From DASUFZ01 sp035541475 (GTDB lineage Bacteria > Myxococcota_A > UBA9160 > SMWR01), in the NCBI GenBank assembly GCA_035541475.1, contig DATKND010000064.1, forward strand, positions 1 through 64,000: a DNA stretch of 64,000 nt. The letters are read 5' to 3'. Shown piece by piece: positions 52,883 through 61,064 of this stretch. The notes below the pieces were generated by a model. That model did not search any database. It was not told the origin of the DNA and saw only the letters and a list, made by a program, of their open reading frames with translations. Made by a program: the position numbers and the translations under genes. The first letter of the stretch is position 1. Every line of letters starts with the position of its first letter.

Positions 52883-54307
52883 ATGGACGACGCCCCCGCG
52901 CGCGCCGACGTGCTGGTGCTCGGGTCGGGCCCCGGCGGCTACACCGCCGCGTTCCGCGCGGCAGACCTCGGCAAGCGCGTCGTGCTCGTCGAGCGCTACG
53001 CCTCGCTCGGAGGCGTCTGCCTGAACGTCGGCTGCATCCCGTCGAAGGCGCTGCTCCACGTCGCGCAGGTGATCGAGGCCGCGGGCGACCTCGCGCCGCA
53101 CGGCGTGGAGTTCGGCACGCCGAAGCTCGACTTCCAGAAGCTCCGCGCCTTCAAGGACGCGGTGGTGCGGAAGCTCACCGGCGGGCTCGCGCAGATGGCG
53201 AAGCAGCGCCGCGTGGAGGTCGTCACCGGAACGGGTCGCTTCGCCGACGCGAACCACCTCACCGTGGCCACGCAGGGCGGCGAGCGCACACTCGAGTTCG
53301 AGCACGCGATCATCGCCGCGGGCTCGCACGCCGTGCGCCTGCCCGGCCTGCCGGACGACCCGCGCATCCTCGACTCGACCTCCGCGCTCGAGGTCGACGG
53401 CGCCGCGCGGCGATTGCTCGTGATCGGCGGCGGCATCATCGGTCTCGAGCTCGCGGCGGTCTACCACGCGCTCGGATCCGAGGTGACGATCGTCGAGCTG
53501 CTGCCGGCGCTGATGTCCGGCGCCGACCCCGATCTCGTGCGGCCGCTGCGACGCCGCATCGAGTCGCGCTATGCGGGCATCCACGTCGGGACGCGCGCCC
53601 TGCGCATCGAGGCAGAGCCCGAGGGCCTGCGCGCGCACTTCGCCGGCGAGAAGGCGCCCGCGCCCGCCATCTTCGACCGCGTGCTCGTCGCCGTCGGGCG
53701 CGCGCCGAACGGCGCGCAGATCGGGGCGGAGCGTGCGGGCGTGCGCGTCGACGCGAAGGGATTCGTCCCCGTCGACGCCTCGCAGCGGACGAACGTCCCG
53801 CACGTCTTCGCCATCGGAGACGTGTGCGGACCGCCGCTCCTCGCGCACCGCGCGAGCCACCAGGCAAAGGTCGCGGCCGAGGTGATCGCGGGGCTGCCCG
53901 CGGCCTTCGACGCGGAGGTGCCGTCGGTGGCCTACACCGATCCGGAAGTCGCGTGGGTCGGCCTCACGGAGGAGCGCGCGAAGGCTGAAGGCATCGCGTT
54001 CGAGAAGGCCCTGCTCCCGTGGAGCGTGTCGGGGCGAGCGGTCGGCATCGACCGCGCCGAAGGGCTCACGAAGCTGCTCTACGCGCCCGACACGCGTCGG
54101 TTGCTCGGCGCGGGCATGGTCGGCGCCGGAGCCGGCGAGCTCGTCGCCGAGGCGACGCTCGCGCTCGAGCTCGGCGCCGACGTCGAGGACGTCGCGCTGA
54201 CCGTACACGCGCACCCGACGCTCTCGGAGACGATCGGCCTCGCGGCGGAGGTGGCGACGGGCACCGTCACGGATCTGTACCTGCCGCGGAAGAAGACGAA
54301 GGTGTGA
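52883..54307 (+). CDS. lpd: dihydrolipoyl dehydrogenase (E3)
   Basis: 474-residue FAD disulfide oxidoreductase that reoxidises the E2 lipoyl arm with NAD. FAD motif G-S-G-P-G-G-Y-T-A-A at 14-23, redox disulfide Cys46 and Cys51 in G-G-V-C-L-N-V-G-C, NAD motif V-I-G-G-G-I-I-G-L-E near 180, and the C-terminal catalytic His/Glu pair in H-A-H-P-T-L-S-E. Last gene of lipA-aceE-aceF-lpd. Because E3 is also shared with other 2-oxo-acid dehydrogenases and glycine cleavage, it may serve more than pyruvate dehydrogenase. Confidence 0.96.
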   Translation: MDDAPARADVLVLGSGPGGYTAAFRAADLGKRVVLVERYASLGGVCLNVGCIPSKALLHVAQVIEAAGDLAPHGVEFGTPKLDFQKLRAFKDAVVRKLTGGLAQMAKQRRVEVVTGTGRFADANHLTVATQGGERTLEFEHAIIAAGSHAVRLPGLPDDPRILDSTSALEVDGAARRLLVIGGGIIGLELAAVYHALGSEVTIVELLPALMSGADPDLVRPLRRRIESRYAGIHVGTRALRIEAEPEGLRAHFAGEKAPAPAIFDRVLVAVGRAPNGAQIGAERAGVRVDAKGFVPVDASQRTNVPHVFAIGDVCGPPLLAHRASHQAKVAAEVIAGLPAAFDAEVPSVAYTDPEVAWVGLTEERAKAEGIAFEKALLPWSVSGRAVGIDRAEGLTKLLYAPDTRRLLGAGMVGAGAGELVAEATLALELGADVEDVALTVHAHPTLSETIGLAAEVATGTVTDLYLPRKKTKV

Positions 54308-54346
54308 GGGTCGTGTGCGCGCCAGCGCAGTCCGAGCCGGCGCTTG

Positions 54347-55084
54347 CTAACGCAGCTGAAACCGCGACATGCCGGCGATCATCTGCGCGCGCAGCGCCTC
54401 GGCCTCGGCGGGTCGCGGCGGCGCGAACTCGACGCCCGCGCCGGCCGGCCGCTCGACGGGCTTCGTCTGCGCGGTCGCGCGCACCCAGCGCACGCTGGCG
54501 ACGATCTGGATCGAGCCCGAAGGCAGCGCGATCTCGAGGCCGACGTTGCGCCCGGAAGGCGGTGGTGAATCCATCTCGAGGAAGGCGCCGCTGGTGGTCA
54601 GATCGCGCACGACCACCGGTCGCGTGCGACCTCCGCTGGTGACGGAGGCGCGCAGCGAGGTCGGCACGCGCGGCTCGATCCGCAGCTCGGAGTCGCTGCC
54701 CTCCCAGACCGCGAGCGTGGCGAGGAAGCGGAGCTCCTCGGGATCGAAGGGATCCCACACGCACCAGCGGAGTCCCGCTGCGCGCAGCGCCTCGATCGCC
54801 GCGTCGTCCGGTCGAGGACCCGCGAGCACCAGCGAGGCGGGCCGGATGCTGGTGCGAGGCACGAGCATCTCGAGGACCTCCGCCGCCTCGTCCGGCGAGA
54901 GCGCGGACGGCGCGAGCGCGCCCCGCACGCGCGCGCCCTCCTGCCGGGCCAGCAGCGCCGCCTCGTCCACATCGTTGGCGTAGAGCGCCTCGACTCCGAG
55001 GCGCACCAGCGCGAGCGCCGCCTCCCCGAGCGAGCACTTCGCGCTGTCGAGCACGAGCAGCAGGCCGAAGTCGCTGACCGCCAT
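54347..55084 (-). CDS. PilZ-domain protein with degenerate receiver-like N-terminus
   Basis: 245 residues. The first 120 residues have receiver-like alternation but no phosphoacceptor Asp or Lys in the right places. The PilZ domain starts near R-I-E-P-R-V-P-T (134-141), a weak R-x-x-x-R, and includes the D-L-T-T-S-G-A-F-L-E block (161-170), the D/N-x-S-x-x-G motif for c-di-GMP. The C-terminal strand ends near 235. A simpler relative of the gene at 44532-45572. ATG at 55084 chosen over an upstream start because the stretch before it is basic and non-conserved. Convergent with lpd, 39 nt apart. Confidence 0.75.
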   Translation of the reverse strand: MAVSDFGLLLVLDSAKCSLGEAALALVRLGVEALYANDVDEAALLARQEGARVRGALAPSALSPDEAAEVLEMLVPRTSIRPASLVLAGPRPDDAAIEALRAAGLRWCVWDPFDPEELRFLATLAVWEGSDSELRIEPRVPTSLRASVTSGGRTRPVVVRDLTTSGAFLEMDSPPPSGRNVGLEIALPSGSIQIVASVRWVRATAQTKPVERPAGAGVEFAPPRPAEAEALRAQMIAGMSRFQLR

Positions 55085-55287
55085 GGTCCCCCGCCGACTC
55101 ATCGGCGGATCGCGACCGGAGCGTGACCGCGACGGGGCCCGACCCCGAGCCGACATTCGACCGGGAACGGCATGCCCGACTGGCGACGGTCGAGAAGGCC
55201 AGCGCTCCGTAAGGCGAATGCTAAGAGGACGAAGGACGAAGCTTTGAAGAACATCGCGCGCGGAGCGCGCCGCAAGCGCCGAAGGCG

Positions 55288-55314
55288 CGCGCAGCGAGGC
55301 GTAGCCGAGCGGAG
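55288..55314 (-). repeat. 27-nt dispersed repeat, copy C
   Basis: Reverse-strand copy of the 27-nt unit found at 15684 and 31196, two mismatches to copy A. It starts 5 nt beyond the stop of the TPR membrane protein gene. The rest of 55085-55287 holds no recognisable gene; a lower-GC patch lies at about 55200-55255. Confidence 0.7.
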
Positions 55315-55319
55315 CCCCT

Positions 55320-56966
55320 CTAGTTCGCCGGAAGCTCGACCTGGGCGGCGGCCTGGCTGTCGATCGCGCGCAGACGCTGCGCGAGCTCGCCGCGCTCGGG
55401 GGCGAGCTCGATCGCCCGGACCAGGGCCGCGTGCGCGCGCGACACGTCTCCGAGCGCCGCCCAGACGCTCGACGCCTGCGACCAGGTCTCCGGATCGTTC
55501 GGCTCGGTGTTCACGGCGTGGAGCAGCGCGGCGTGGGCCGCCTCGCGGTGTCCCTGGTGGAACTCGGCGTGCGCGAGACCCACCCAGCCGCGCGAGCTCT
55601 CCTGAAGCTCCAGGCTGCGCAGGAACTCGCGGCGTGCGCCCTCGAGATCGCCGCGCGAGCCCGCGTCGACACCGAGCGCGACGTGCGTGGCGGAGTCGTC
55701 GAGGCCGAGCCAGCGCAGACGCGCGACGGCGTCGCGCATGCCCGCGAGATCGCCGGGGTGGCGGCCGCGCCGCAGCGCGAGATCGACGGAGCCGAAGAGG
55801 TAGAGCACCACCCAGGCCGCAGCCGTCGCCCAGACGCCGCGGCGGAGCCAGGAGCGCGGCTCGGCCGCGCGCGCCGAGGCGGGGACCGCGCGCAGCAGGA
55901 CCGATGCGATGCGGCCGTCGCGCAGCTTCCAGATCGCGCCATCGAGGATGAAGTGGTGCACGTTGACGGCCGTCGCGACCAGCATCGAGACGGCGGCCAC
56001 GGACGACGCGGGGCCGAGGAGATCGGGAGAGAAGAGCAGGACGGGCAAGGTCCAGATCGCGATCCCGGCGACCGCGACCTTGCCGAAGTATGCGGCCGCG
56101 CCGTGCCAGGTCGGCGAGGCGCGCGCGTAGTACGAGGTCACCCACAGGTATTGCGTCGCGTGCCCGAGCGCGACCCAGTCGAGCACGCCGCCGTAGAAGT
56201 CGATCGGCGTGATGCCGCTGTGGGCGCTCGCCAGTCGGAAGGCGATCGGGATCGAGAACCAGAGCGCCTGCGTCAAGACCAGCAGGCCGGCGGGCAGCAG
56301 ACGCCGCGCCGGCACGAGCCGCAGCAGCGACACCGCGCAGAGTCCGAGCGTCACCAGGTAGAGCGACAGCGCGATCGCGAAGGCGGCGTCGGCCACGCGA
56401 GTCGGGATGCCGATCGGCCAGAACGCGATCGCCGTGCCTCCGCCGAGCGCGGCGTTGAACTGCGGCACGCCGGGCCCGGCCTCCTTGTGGAAGGACAGGA
56501 AGACCAGCGCGTACGAGAGCACGAAGGAGGCATGGAGCCAGCGCTTGAGCGGCGGCTCGAGCGAGATCCCCGCGCGGCGCAGGAACATCACCGCGAGGCC
56601 GTAGTTCTGGCCGGTGTAGTGCCACGGGCTCCACGTCAGGTAGACCGTCAGGAAGAGCGAGGCGACGAGCCGGTCGTAGACGGAGAGCACGAAGACCGCC
56701 ACCACCGCCAAGGTGGCCCACACGGCGAACAGCGCATAGCGGTGTCGGTCGGCGCGCTGCTCGTAGACGCGCACCAAGGTCGCGCCGTAGTGGGGCAGGC
56801 TCAGCAACGTCAGCAGGATCGGCACGAGGTACGCGGGCTGCGCCGCGCGCAGCGACTCGCCGAACCCCATGAAGGCGGCGAAGACGAAGATGTAGAGGAG
56901 CCCGCAGCCGAAGAGCAGGTCCGCGGCGGGGCCGATCAGCCAGAGACTCGCCGGGGCGCGCGACAC
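55320..56966 (-). CDS. polytopic membrane protein with C-terminal TPR-like repeats
   Basis: 548 residues. About ten predicted TM helices (residues 8-365) carry two striking conserved-looking blocks: W-S-P-W-H-Y-T-G-Q-N-Y in the middle and V-H-H-F-I-L-D-G-A-I-W-K-L just before the last helices; His-rich membrane motifs of this kind occur in desaturase-like or metal-dependent membrane proteins. Residues 420-540 form three to four TPR-like helix pairs (for example G-D-L-E-G-A-R-R-E-F-L-R-S-L-E-L) facing one side of the membrane. I do not recognise a named family. ATG at 56966. Followed on the same strand by the HupE-like and upstream PpiC genes. Confidence 0.7.
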   Translation of the reverse strand: MSRAPASLWLIGPAADLLFGCGLLYIFVFAAFMGFGESLRAAQPAYLVPILLTLLSLPHYGATLVRVYEQRADRHRYALFAVWATLAVVAVFVLSVYDRLVASLFLTVYLTWSPWHYTGQNYGLAVMFLRRAGISLEPPLKRWLHASFVLSYALVFLSFHKEAGPGVPQFNAALGGGTAIAFWPIGIPTRVADAAFAIALSLYLVTLGLCAVSLLRLVPARRLLPAGLLVLTQALWFSIPIAFRLASAHSGITPIDFYGGVLDWVALGHATQYLWVTSYYARASPTWHGAAAYFGKVAVAGIAIWTLPVLLFSPDLLGPASSVAAVSMLVATAVNVHHFILDGAIWKLRDGRIASVLLRAVPASARAAEPRSWLRRGVWATAAAWVVLYLFGSVDLALRRGRHPGDLAGMRDAVARLRWLGLDDSATHVALGVDAGSRGDLEGARREFLRSLELQESSRGWVGLAHAEFHQGHREAAHAALLHAVNTEPNDPETWSQASSVWAALGDVSRAHAALVRAIELAPERGELAQRLRAIDSQAAAQVELPAN

Positions 56967-57042
56967 GCTGTGCAGTATTCCATCCGCGCGCGAACGCGAT
57001 CAAGTCACGGCGGCGGCCGGGTTCGCCGCCGCGCCTGCGAGA

Positions 57043-58272
57043 TCAGGACGTCGCGAGCGCGCGCGCCAGGAACCAGTAGAGGCCGAGCGCGCAGATCGCG
57101 GCGGACCCGATCTCGGCGACCTTGCGGTAGAGCCCCTGCGGGCTGCGTCGCTCGAGCCCACGCAGCGCGGGCCAGATCAGCGCGACGACGCCGAGCTGAC
57201 CGAGCTCGACCCCCACATTGAATCCGAAGAGGGCGTGCGCGACGCGCTGCGGCGGCAGCTCCATCTCGGCTAGCACGCCCGCGAATCCGAACCCGTGCAC
57301 GAGCCCGAAGGCGAAGGCCACGGCGGCGCGCAGCCGCGCCGGAAGCGAAGCGCGCGCCAGCAGGCCGAAGTGGCAGAGCGAGAAGAGCGCGAGCCCGAGC
57401 AGCGCGCCGGCCGGGACCGCGCCGATGCCGGCGGCCGCGAGCGCCGCGAGCGCGCAGAGCGCGGACGTCGCGACGACCGGAACCGCGACGCCACGCCCGG
57501 AGAGCAGCCAGCCGTTCTCGGCGGCGACGAGCGCGATCGAGAAGCCGATCAGCGACTCGACGGCCGCGGCGTCCGGCCGCAGCACGCCGAGCACGGCGAG
57601 CGCGAGCGTGATGCTGTGCGCGAGCGTGAAGGCCGTGACCAGGTAGGCGACCTCGCGCAAGGTCGACGCCAACAGCAGCAGCGCCAGCAGGAAGGCGAGG
57701 TGGTCGTAGCCGGAGAGGATGTGGAGCACGCCGAGCCGCACGTAGCCGAGGAGCCCGGTGCCCTCGAGGGTCGGACGCGACTTCGCGCCGTCGCTCGTGT
57801 CGAGCGGCCAGCGCGGATCCGCCTCGGTCAGCACGCGCTCCTGCACGGCGTCCGCCGCGACGCGCGCGAAGTGGAGGTGCGAGGGCGCCTCCTCGAGCAG
57901 CACGCGGCTCTCGATGACTCGCGGACCCGAGGCGGGACAGCGAAGCCTCCAGCGGTACGCCACCCACCCGCGCGGCGCCTGCTGCGCGACGGGCGGCGAC
58001 TCGGGAAGACAGCGCGACGCGCCTTGCAGCAGCACGAGGTGATCCGCGAAGTAGAGCGCGACCGGTCCGCCGCTGCCGAGGTCGCGCGCCGGGTCGACCG
58101 GCAGGCGCGTCAGCTCGAGCAGCGGGATGCGCAGCTCCACCTGCGCGCCGTCGGCATCGAAGCTCCAGCTCGAGTACGAAGCGCTGCGCGTGTGCGCGGG
58201 CGCGCTCGCGGGCGCGACCGCAACGAGCGCGAGCCCCGCGCAGAACGCCGCGAGCGTGCGGCGGGGCGTCAC
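57043..58272 (-). CDS. HupE/UreJ-2 family membrane protein
   Basis: 409 residues. Signal peptide (about 1-27, cleavage near A-P-A-H), a periplasmic domain to about 165, then seven or eight TM helices with the HupE/UreJ_2 motifs G-V-L-H-I-L-S-G-Y-D-H-L-A-F, F-T-L-A-H-S-I-T-L and F-G-L-V-H-G-F-G-F-A. In HupE proteins these His/Asp residues line a nickel or cobalt path; the larger periplasmic-domain subgroup has no proven substrate. ATG at 58272 overlaps the preceding PpiC gene's stop by 4 nt, so the two are co-translated. Confidence 0.85.
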   Translation of the reverse strand: MTPRRTLAAFCAGLALVAVAPASAPAHTRSASYSSWSFDADGAQVELRIPLLELTRLPVDPARDLGSGGPVALYFADHLVLLQGASRCLPESPPVAQQAPRGWVAYRWRLRCPASGPRVIESRVLLEEAPSHLHFARVAADAVQERVLTEADPRWPLDTSDGAKSRPTLEGTGLLGYVRLGVLHILSGYDHLAFLLALLLLASTLREVAYLVTAFTLAHSITLALAVLGVLRPDAAAVESLIGFSIALVAAENGWLLSGRGVAVPVVATSALCALAALAAAGIGAVPAGALLGLALFSLCHFGLLARASLPARLRAAVAFAFGLVHGFGFAGVLAEMELPPQRVAHALFGFNVGVELGQLGVVALIWPALRGLERRSPQGLYRKVAEIGSAAICALGLYWFLARALATS

Positions 58273-59180
58273 GGAAGTGCGTCGACCGTGCGCACGTCGG
58301 CGCGGCGGCGCAGGTCGTCGAGATACGCGCGCAGCGCCGCGTCACCGGCGCGCCGGCGCATCTCCGCGCGCAGCGGCTCGCGGATCTCGTCCATCGGCGG
58401 GACGTCGCCCGGTTCGCGCGCGAGCCCGACGAGCACGTGGTAGCCGGCGTTCGAGCGCACCGGCGCGGCGACATCCCCCGGTGCGAGCGACTCGGCGGCG
58501 TGCGTCGCGGTCGGCCCGAGGTACTCGCGCAGCTTCGAGAGCGGCAGCGGATCGGTTGGCAGCACCGCCACCTGCGGATCGCCGAGCGCCTGCTCGACCT
58601 CGGCGAAAGGCTCGCCGGCGCGCAGCCGCGACGCCGCCTCCTCGGCGCGCGCGCGCGCCTGCGCATCGTCGCGGGTCGGCTCCGCGCGCACGAGGATCTG
58701 GCGCACCGCGATGCGCCCGCTGCGCGCGAAGTAGTCGCGGTTCTCCGCGTAGAAGGTCGCGAGCGCCGCGTCGTCCGGCTCCTCGGTCTCGCTCTCCGAG
58801 ATCGCCGCCTGGATCACCGCCCCGACGAGATCGCCGCGCACGCGCCGATCGCTCTGCGCGAGCCCGAGTTCGAGGCCCCGCTGCACCAGCAGCTCCTCCT
58901 CGATCAGCCGATCGAGCACGTGTCGCTTGTCGGACTCGTCGATCGGCGTCCGACGGTCGCTCGCCAGCGCTGCGACCGCGCGCTGGTACTCCTCGAGGCG
59001 CACGGCATTGCCGTTGACCGACGCCACGGCGCCCTCCGGCAGCTTCCGCTCGAGCGCGGGTCCGCCGTGGAGGATCGAGGCCGCGGCGGTCGCGAGGCCG
59101 ACGAGCGCGCCGAGCGCGAGCAGCGCGCGCGCGCGGCGCTCCGCGACGATCGTCGCGGCGGGCTCCGAGTCGGCCGACAT
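58269..59180 (-). CDS. PpiC/parvulin-type peptidyl-prolyl isomerase, membrane-anchored
   Basis: 303 residues with one TM anchor near the N-terminus (A-L-L-A-L-G-A-L-V-G-L-A). A SurA-like N-terminal helical domain (E-E-Y-Q-R-A-V-A-A-L, V-L-D-R-L-I-E-E-E-L-L-V-Q-R-G) precedes a parvulin domain (V-R-Q-I-L-V to P-V-R-S-N-A-G-Y-H-V-L-V). Such proteins help fold periplasmic or outer-membrane proteins. ATG at 59180 chosen because the upstream extension is Arg/Ala-rich and unconserved. It overlaps the HupE-like gene; the association may mean a folding partner for its periplasmic domain. Confidence 0.85.
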   Translation of the reverse strand: MSADSEPAATIVAERRARALLALGALVGLATAAASILHGGPALERKLPEGAVASVNGNAVRLEEYQRAVAALASDRRTPIDESDKRHVLDRLIEEELLVQRGLELGLAQSDRRVRGDLVGAVIQAAISESETEEPDDAALATFYAENRDYFARSGRIAVRQILVRAEPTRDDAQARARAEEAASRLRAGEPFAEVEQALGDPQVAVLPTDPLPLSKLREYLGPTATHAAESLAPGDVAAPVRSNAGYHVLVGLAREPGDVPPMDEIREPLRAEMRRRAGDAALRAYLDDLRRRADVRTVDALP

Positions 59181-59274
59181 CGGGCCCGATGGAGTAGCGA
59201 ATCGGCGCGAGCCGGCCGAGCGCTCGAGTCGCGCGGTCCGCGCGCCGATGAGACGAGCGCGCCGGAGGACCGCC

Positions 59275-59895
59275 ATGCCGAGATCGCTCGCCCTTGCCCT
59301 CGCTCTCGCGCTGCCGCTCGCCGCGGTCGCGGACACCTTGACCTTGCGGGACGGGCGCGTGCTCCAGGGCGTCTACCGGGGCGGGACGGCCGAGATGCTC
59401 CACTTCGAGATCGACGGGACCTTGCGCGGCGTGCCGCTCGGCGACGTGGTCTCGGTGAGCTTCCTCGGCCGTCAGCCCGGCGATCCCGCCCCGACGGCCC
59501 AGCAGGCGGCGCCCGCGCCGTCGGTGGCGCGCGTCGCGGCGGGCACGCGCTTGCGCGTGCGGCTCGCCGAACCGCTCGACCCGCACAAGAACGTCGTCGG
59601 CGACGGCTTCGCCGGCATGCTCGAGATGGAGCTCCAGGCGGCCGGCACGACCATCGTGGCTTCCGGCTCGAAGGTCGTCGGCCGGATCTCGCAGATCGAG
59701 GCGGGCGCGATGACGCTGGAGCTGACCTCGCTCCAGATCGGCGAGGCGTCGCAGCCGATCGTGACGGGGACCCAGCAGATGGTCGCCGCCGCGGGCAACG
59801 GGCCTGCCGCGCCGGCCCCCGCGTCCGACCGGATCCCGGCCGGCAGCCTGTTCGAGTTCCGGCTGCTCCAGCCCTTCGACGTCCGGCTGCGCTGA
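59275..59895 (+). CDS. secreted protein of unknown function
   Basis: 206 residues with a clear signal peptide (L-A-L-A-L-A-L-A-L-P-L-A-A-V-A). The mature part begins with D-T-L-T-L-R-D-G-R-V-L-Q-G, a small SH3-like strand set found in proteins that sense or bind at the envelope, then a Pro/Ala linker (about 70-83) and a second beta domain, G-T-R-L-R-V-R-L-A-E-P-L-D. It looks like a two-domain periplasmic protein; function unknown. GGAGGA precedes the ATG at 59275. Divergent from PpiC; transcribed toward PadR. Confidence 0.7.
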   Translation: MPRSLALALALALPLAAVADTLTLRDGRVLQGVYRGGTAEMLHFEIDGTLRGVPLGDVVSVSFLGRQPGDPAPTAQQAAPAPSVARVAAGTRLRVRLAEPLDPHKNVVGDGFAGMLEMELQAAGTTIVASGSKVVGRISQIEAGAMTLELTSLQIGEASQPIVTGTQQMVAAAGNGPAAPAPASDRIPAGSLFEFRLLQPFDVRLR

Positions 59896-59950
59896 GAGGC
59901 TCTCGGCGATCGAAGACCGGCCGGATTCCGGCCGGCTCCCCGCGAAGCAC

Positions 59951-59982
59951 CTTGACTTCGATATGTCGACCGATATATCAAG
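59951..59982 (+). promoter_or_regulatory. PadR promoter with operator-like repeats
   Basis: TTGACT (59952-59957) and TATATC (59974-59979) are spaced by 16 nt, a good sigma-70-type promoter. Overlaid on it are CTTGA/TCAAG outer arms (59951-59955, 59978-59982), a CGATAT direct repeat 12 nt apart (59959 and 59971), and a central GTCGAC. AT-rich in a 70% GC background. PadR-family regulators typically repress their own promoter through such ATAT-type dyads. Confidence 0.65.
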
Positions 59983-60034
59983 AGTGCTGTCGAACGTCTC
60001 GGCCGCGCCCTCGAGACCTCGAAGGGAGGATGTC

Positions 60035-60616
60035 ATGCGGCATCGCCATGGCTGGCACCGCTCGAGGCGCCACGGACTCGGCCATGCATTCGGCCTCTGG
60101 GGCGGCGGGGCACCCAGTCGCTTCTTCGGTGCGGGCGAGCTCCGCCTCGCGCTGCTGTCGCTGCTCTCGGAGCGACCGCAGCACGGCTACGAGCTGATGC
60201 GACAGCTCGAGTCGCGCTCGGGCGGGCTCTACCGCGCGAGCGCCGGCTCCGTCTATCCGACGCTCCAGCAGCTCGAGGACGAGGGTCTCGCGCGCTCGGA
60301 GGCGGTGGACGGCAAGCGCATCTACCGGCTCGGTCCCGAGGGCGAGAGCGAGGTGCGCGAGGAGGCGGAGGCGATCCAGCGCATCTGGCGACGGGCCGAA
60401 CGCTGGGACGAGTGGAGCGGACTCTCGGGCCCCGACGTCTGGGAGCTCGCGCGTCCCGCGCGCCAGCTGGCGCGGGCCGTGCTGCGCGCGATGGCGCGCT
60501 CCGACCGCGACCCCGACCGCATCGACGACGTGCGCCGGATCCTCGAGCGCGCGCGCCGCGAGATCGAGCGGCTCGGCGACGACGGCGGCGAGGTCCGAGA
60601 GGACGAAGCGGGCTGA
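60035..60616 (+). CDS. PadR-family transcriptional regulator
   Basis: 193 residues. A His/Arg-rich N-terminus (M-R-H-R-H-G-W-H-R-S-R-R-H-G), then the PadR winged helix: L-L-S-L-L-S-E-R-P-Q-H-G-Y-E-L-M, S-A-G-S-V-Y-P-T-L-Q-Q-L-E-D-E-G-L and G-K-R-I-Y-R-L-G-P-E-G. The C-terminal helical part dimerises. The basic/His-rich tail is common in a PadR subgroup and may bind metal or DNA. ATG at 60035 with GGGAGGA upstream. No efflux or phenolic-acid gene adjoins, so its target besides itself is unclear. Confidence 0.88.
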   Translation: MRHRHGWHRSRRHGLGHAFGLWGGGAPSRFFGAGELRLALLSLLSERPQHGYELMRQLESRSGGLYRASAGSVYPTLQQLEDEGLARSEAVDGKRIYRLGPEGESEVREEAEAIQRIWRRAERWDEWSGLSGPDVWELARPARQLARAVLRAMARSDRDPDRIDDVRRILERARREIERLGDDGGEVREDEAG

Positions 60617-60659
60617 CTCGCGAGCGATCCGCGACCGCGAAGGTGCGGCTTAGTGCTTC

Positions 60660-60725
60660 GGGGACGAGGCAGAGGTCCCCTGCGGCGGCCATCTGTTCCT
60701 CCTCGGGGACCTCTGCCTCGTCCCC
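60660..60725 (-). repeat. stem-loop element, copy 2 (invariant 24-nt loop)
   Basis: Two perfectly complementary 21-nt arms, 60660-60680 and 60705-60725, flank a 24-nt loop at 60681-60704. The loop is the exact reverse complement of the loop in copy 1 (45609-45632). Both stems share CGAGGCAGAGG; the inner part is TCCCC/GGGGA here against CGCC/GGCG in copy 1, so pairing is kept while sequence changed. It lies 43 nt after the PadR stop and 33 nt before a wrecked paralog of the DUF2378-like gene. No T-tract. Confidence 0.9.
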
Positions 60726-60757
60726 TCGGACAGCTTGCCGGCGGCTTGTTAGGCAAG

Positions 60758-61051
60758 GAGTAGCCGCCCGCGATCCGGCACGACTCACGCGATGGGTTGG
60801 CGTAGCCGCGCAGCGCGACGCGCGCGCGATCCGGCATCTGCATCTCCATCGCGCGTACTCCGGCTCTCCGAGCACGCGCGCGACGGCGCGCGTCAGCGGA
60901 TCTGATCCTCCGCCGGATACCAGCTCGCCGCGAGCACGCGCTCCTCGAGATAGTGGTGGAGCGCCGCGGGCAGGTGCGTCCTCGCGCTCTCCTTGTGGCA
61001 CCGCAGGATCCGCACCGACTCGACGATCGCCGCGCCCTTCACCTTCGGCAT
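60758..61051 (-). pseudogene. wrecked paralog of the DUF2378-like gene
   Basis: The first 52 codons (61051 to 60893) encode M-P-K-V-K-G-A-A-I-V-E-S-V-R and L-P-A-A-L-H-H-Y-L-E-E-R-V-L-A-A-S-W-Y-P, matching the intact neighbour at 61065-61619 almost residue for residue, then hit a TGA. A frameshift continues the match (D-P-L-T-R-A-V-A-R-V-L-G against V-P-L-V-R-A-M-A-R-I-Q-G), about 50 residues are deleted, and a third frame resumes at M-E-M-Q and R-V-A-L-R with P-S-R-E-x-C and A-G-G-Y. The C-terminus is missing. At least two frame changes and one internal deletion: a decaying tandem duplicate, next to a stem-loop element. Confidence 0.85.
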
Positions 61052-61064
61052 CGGAGCGACTCCT

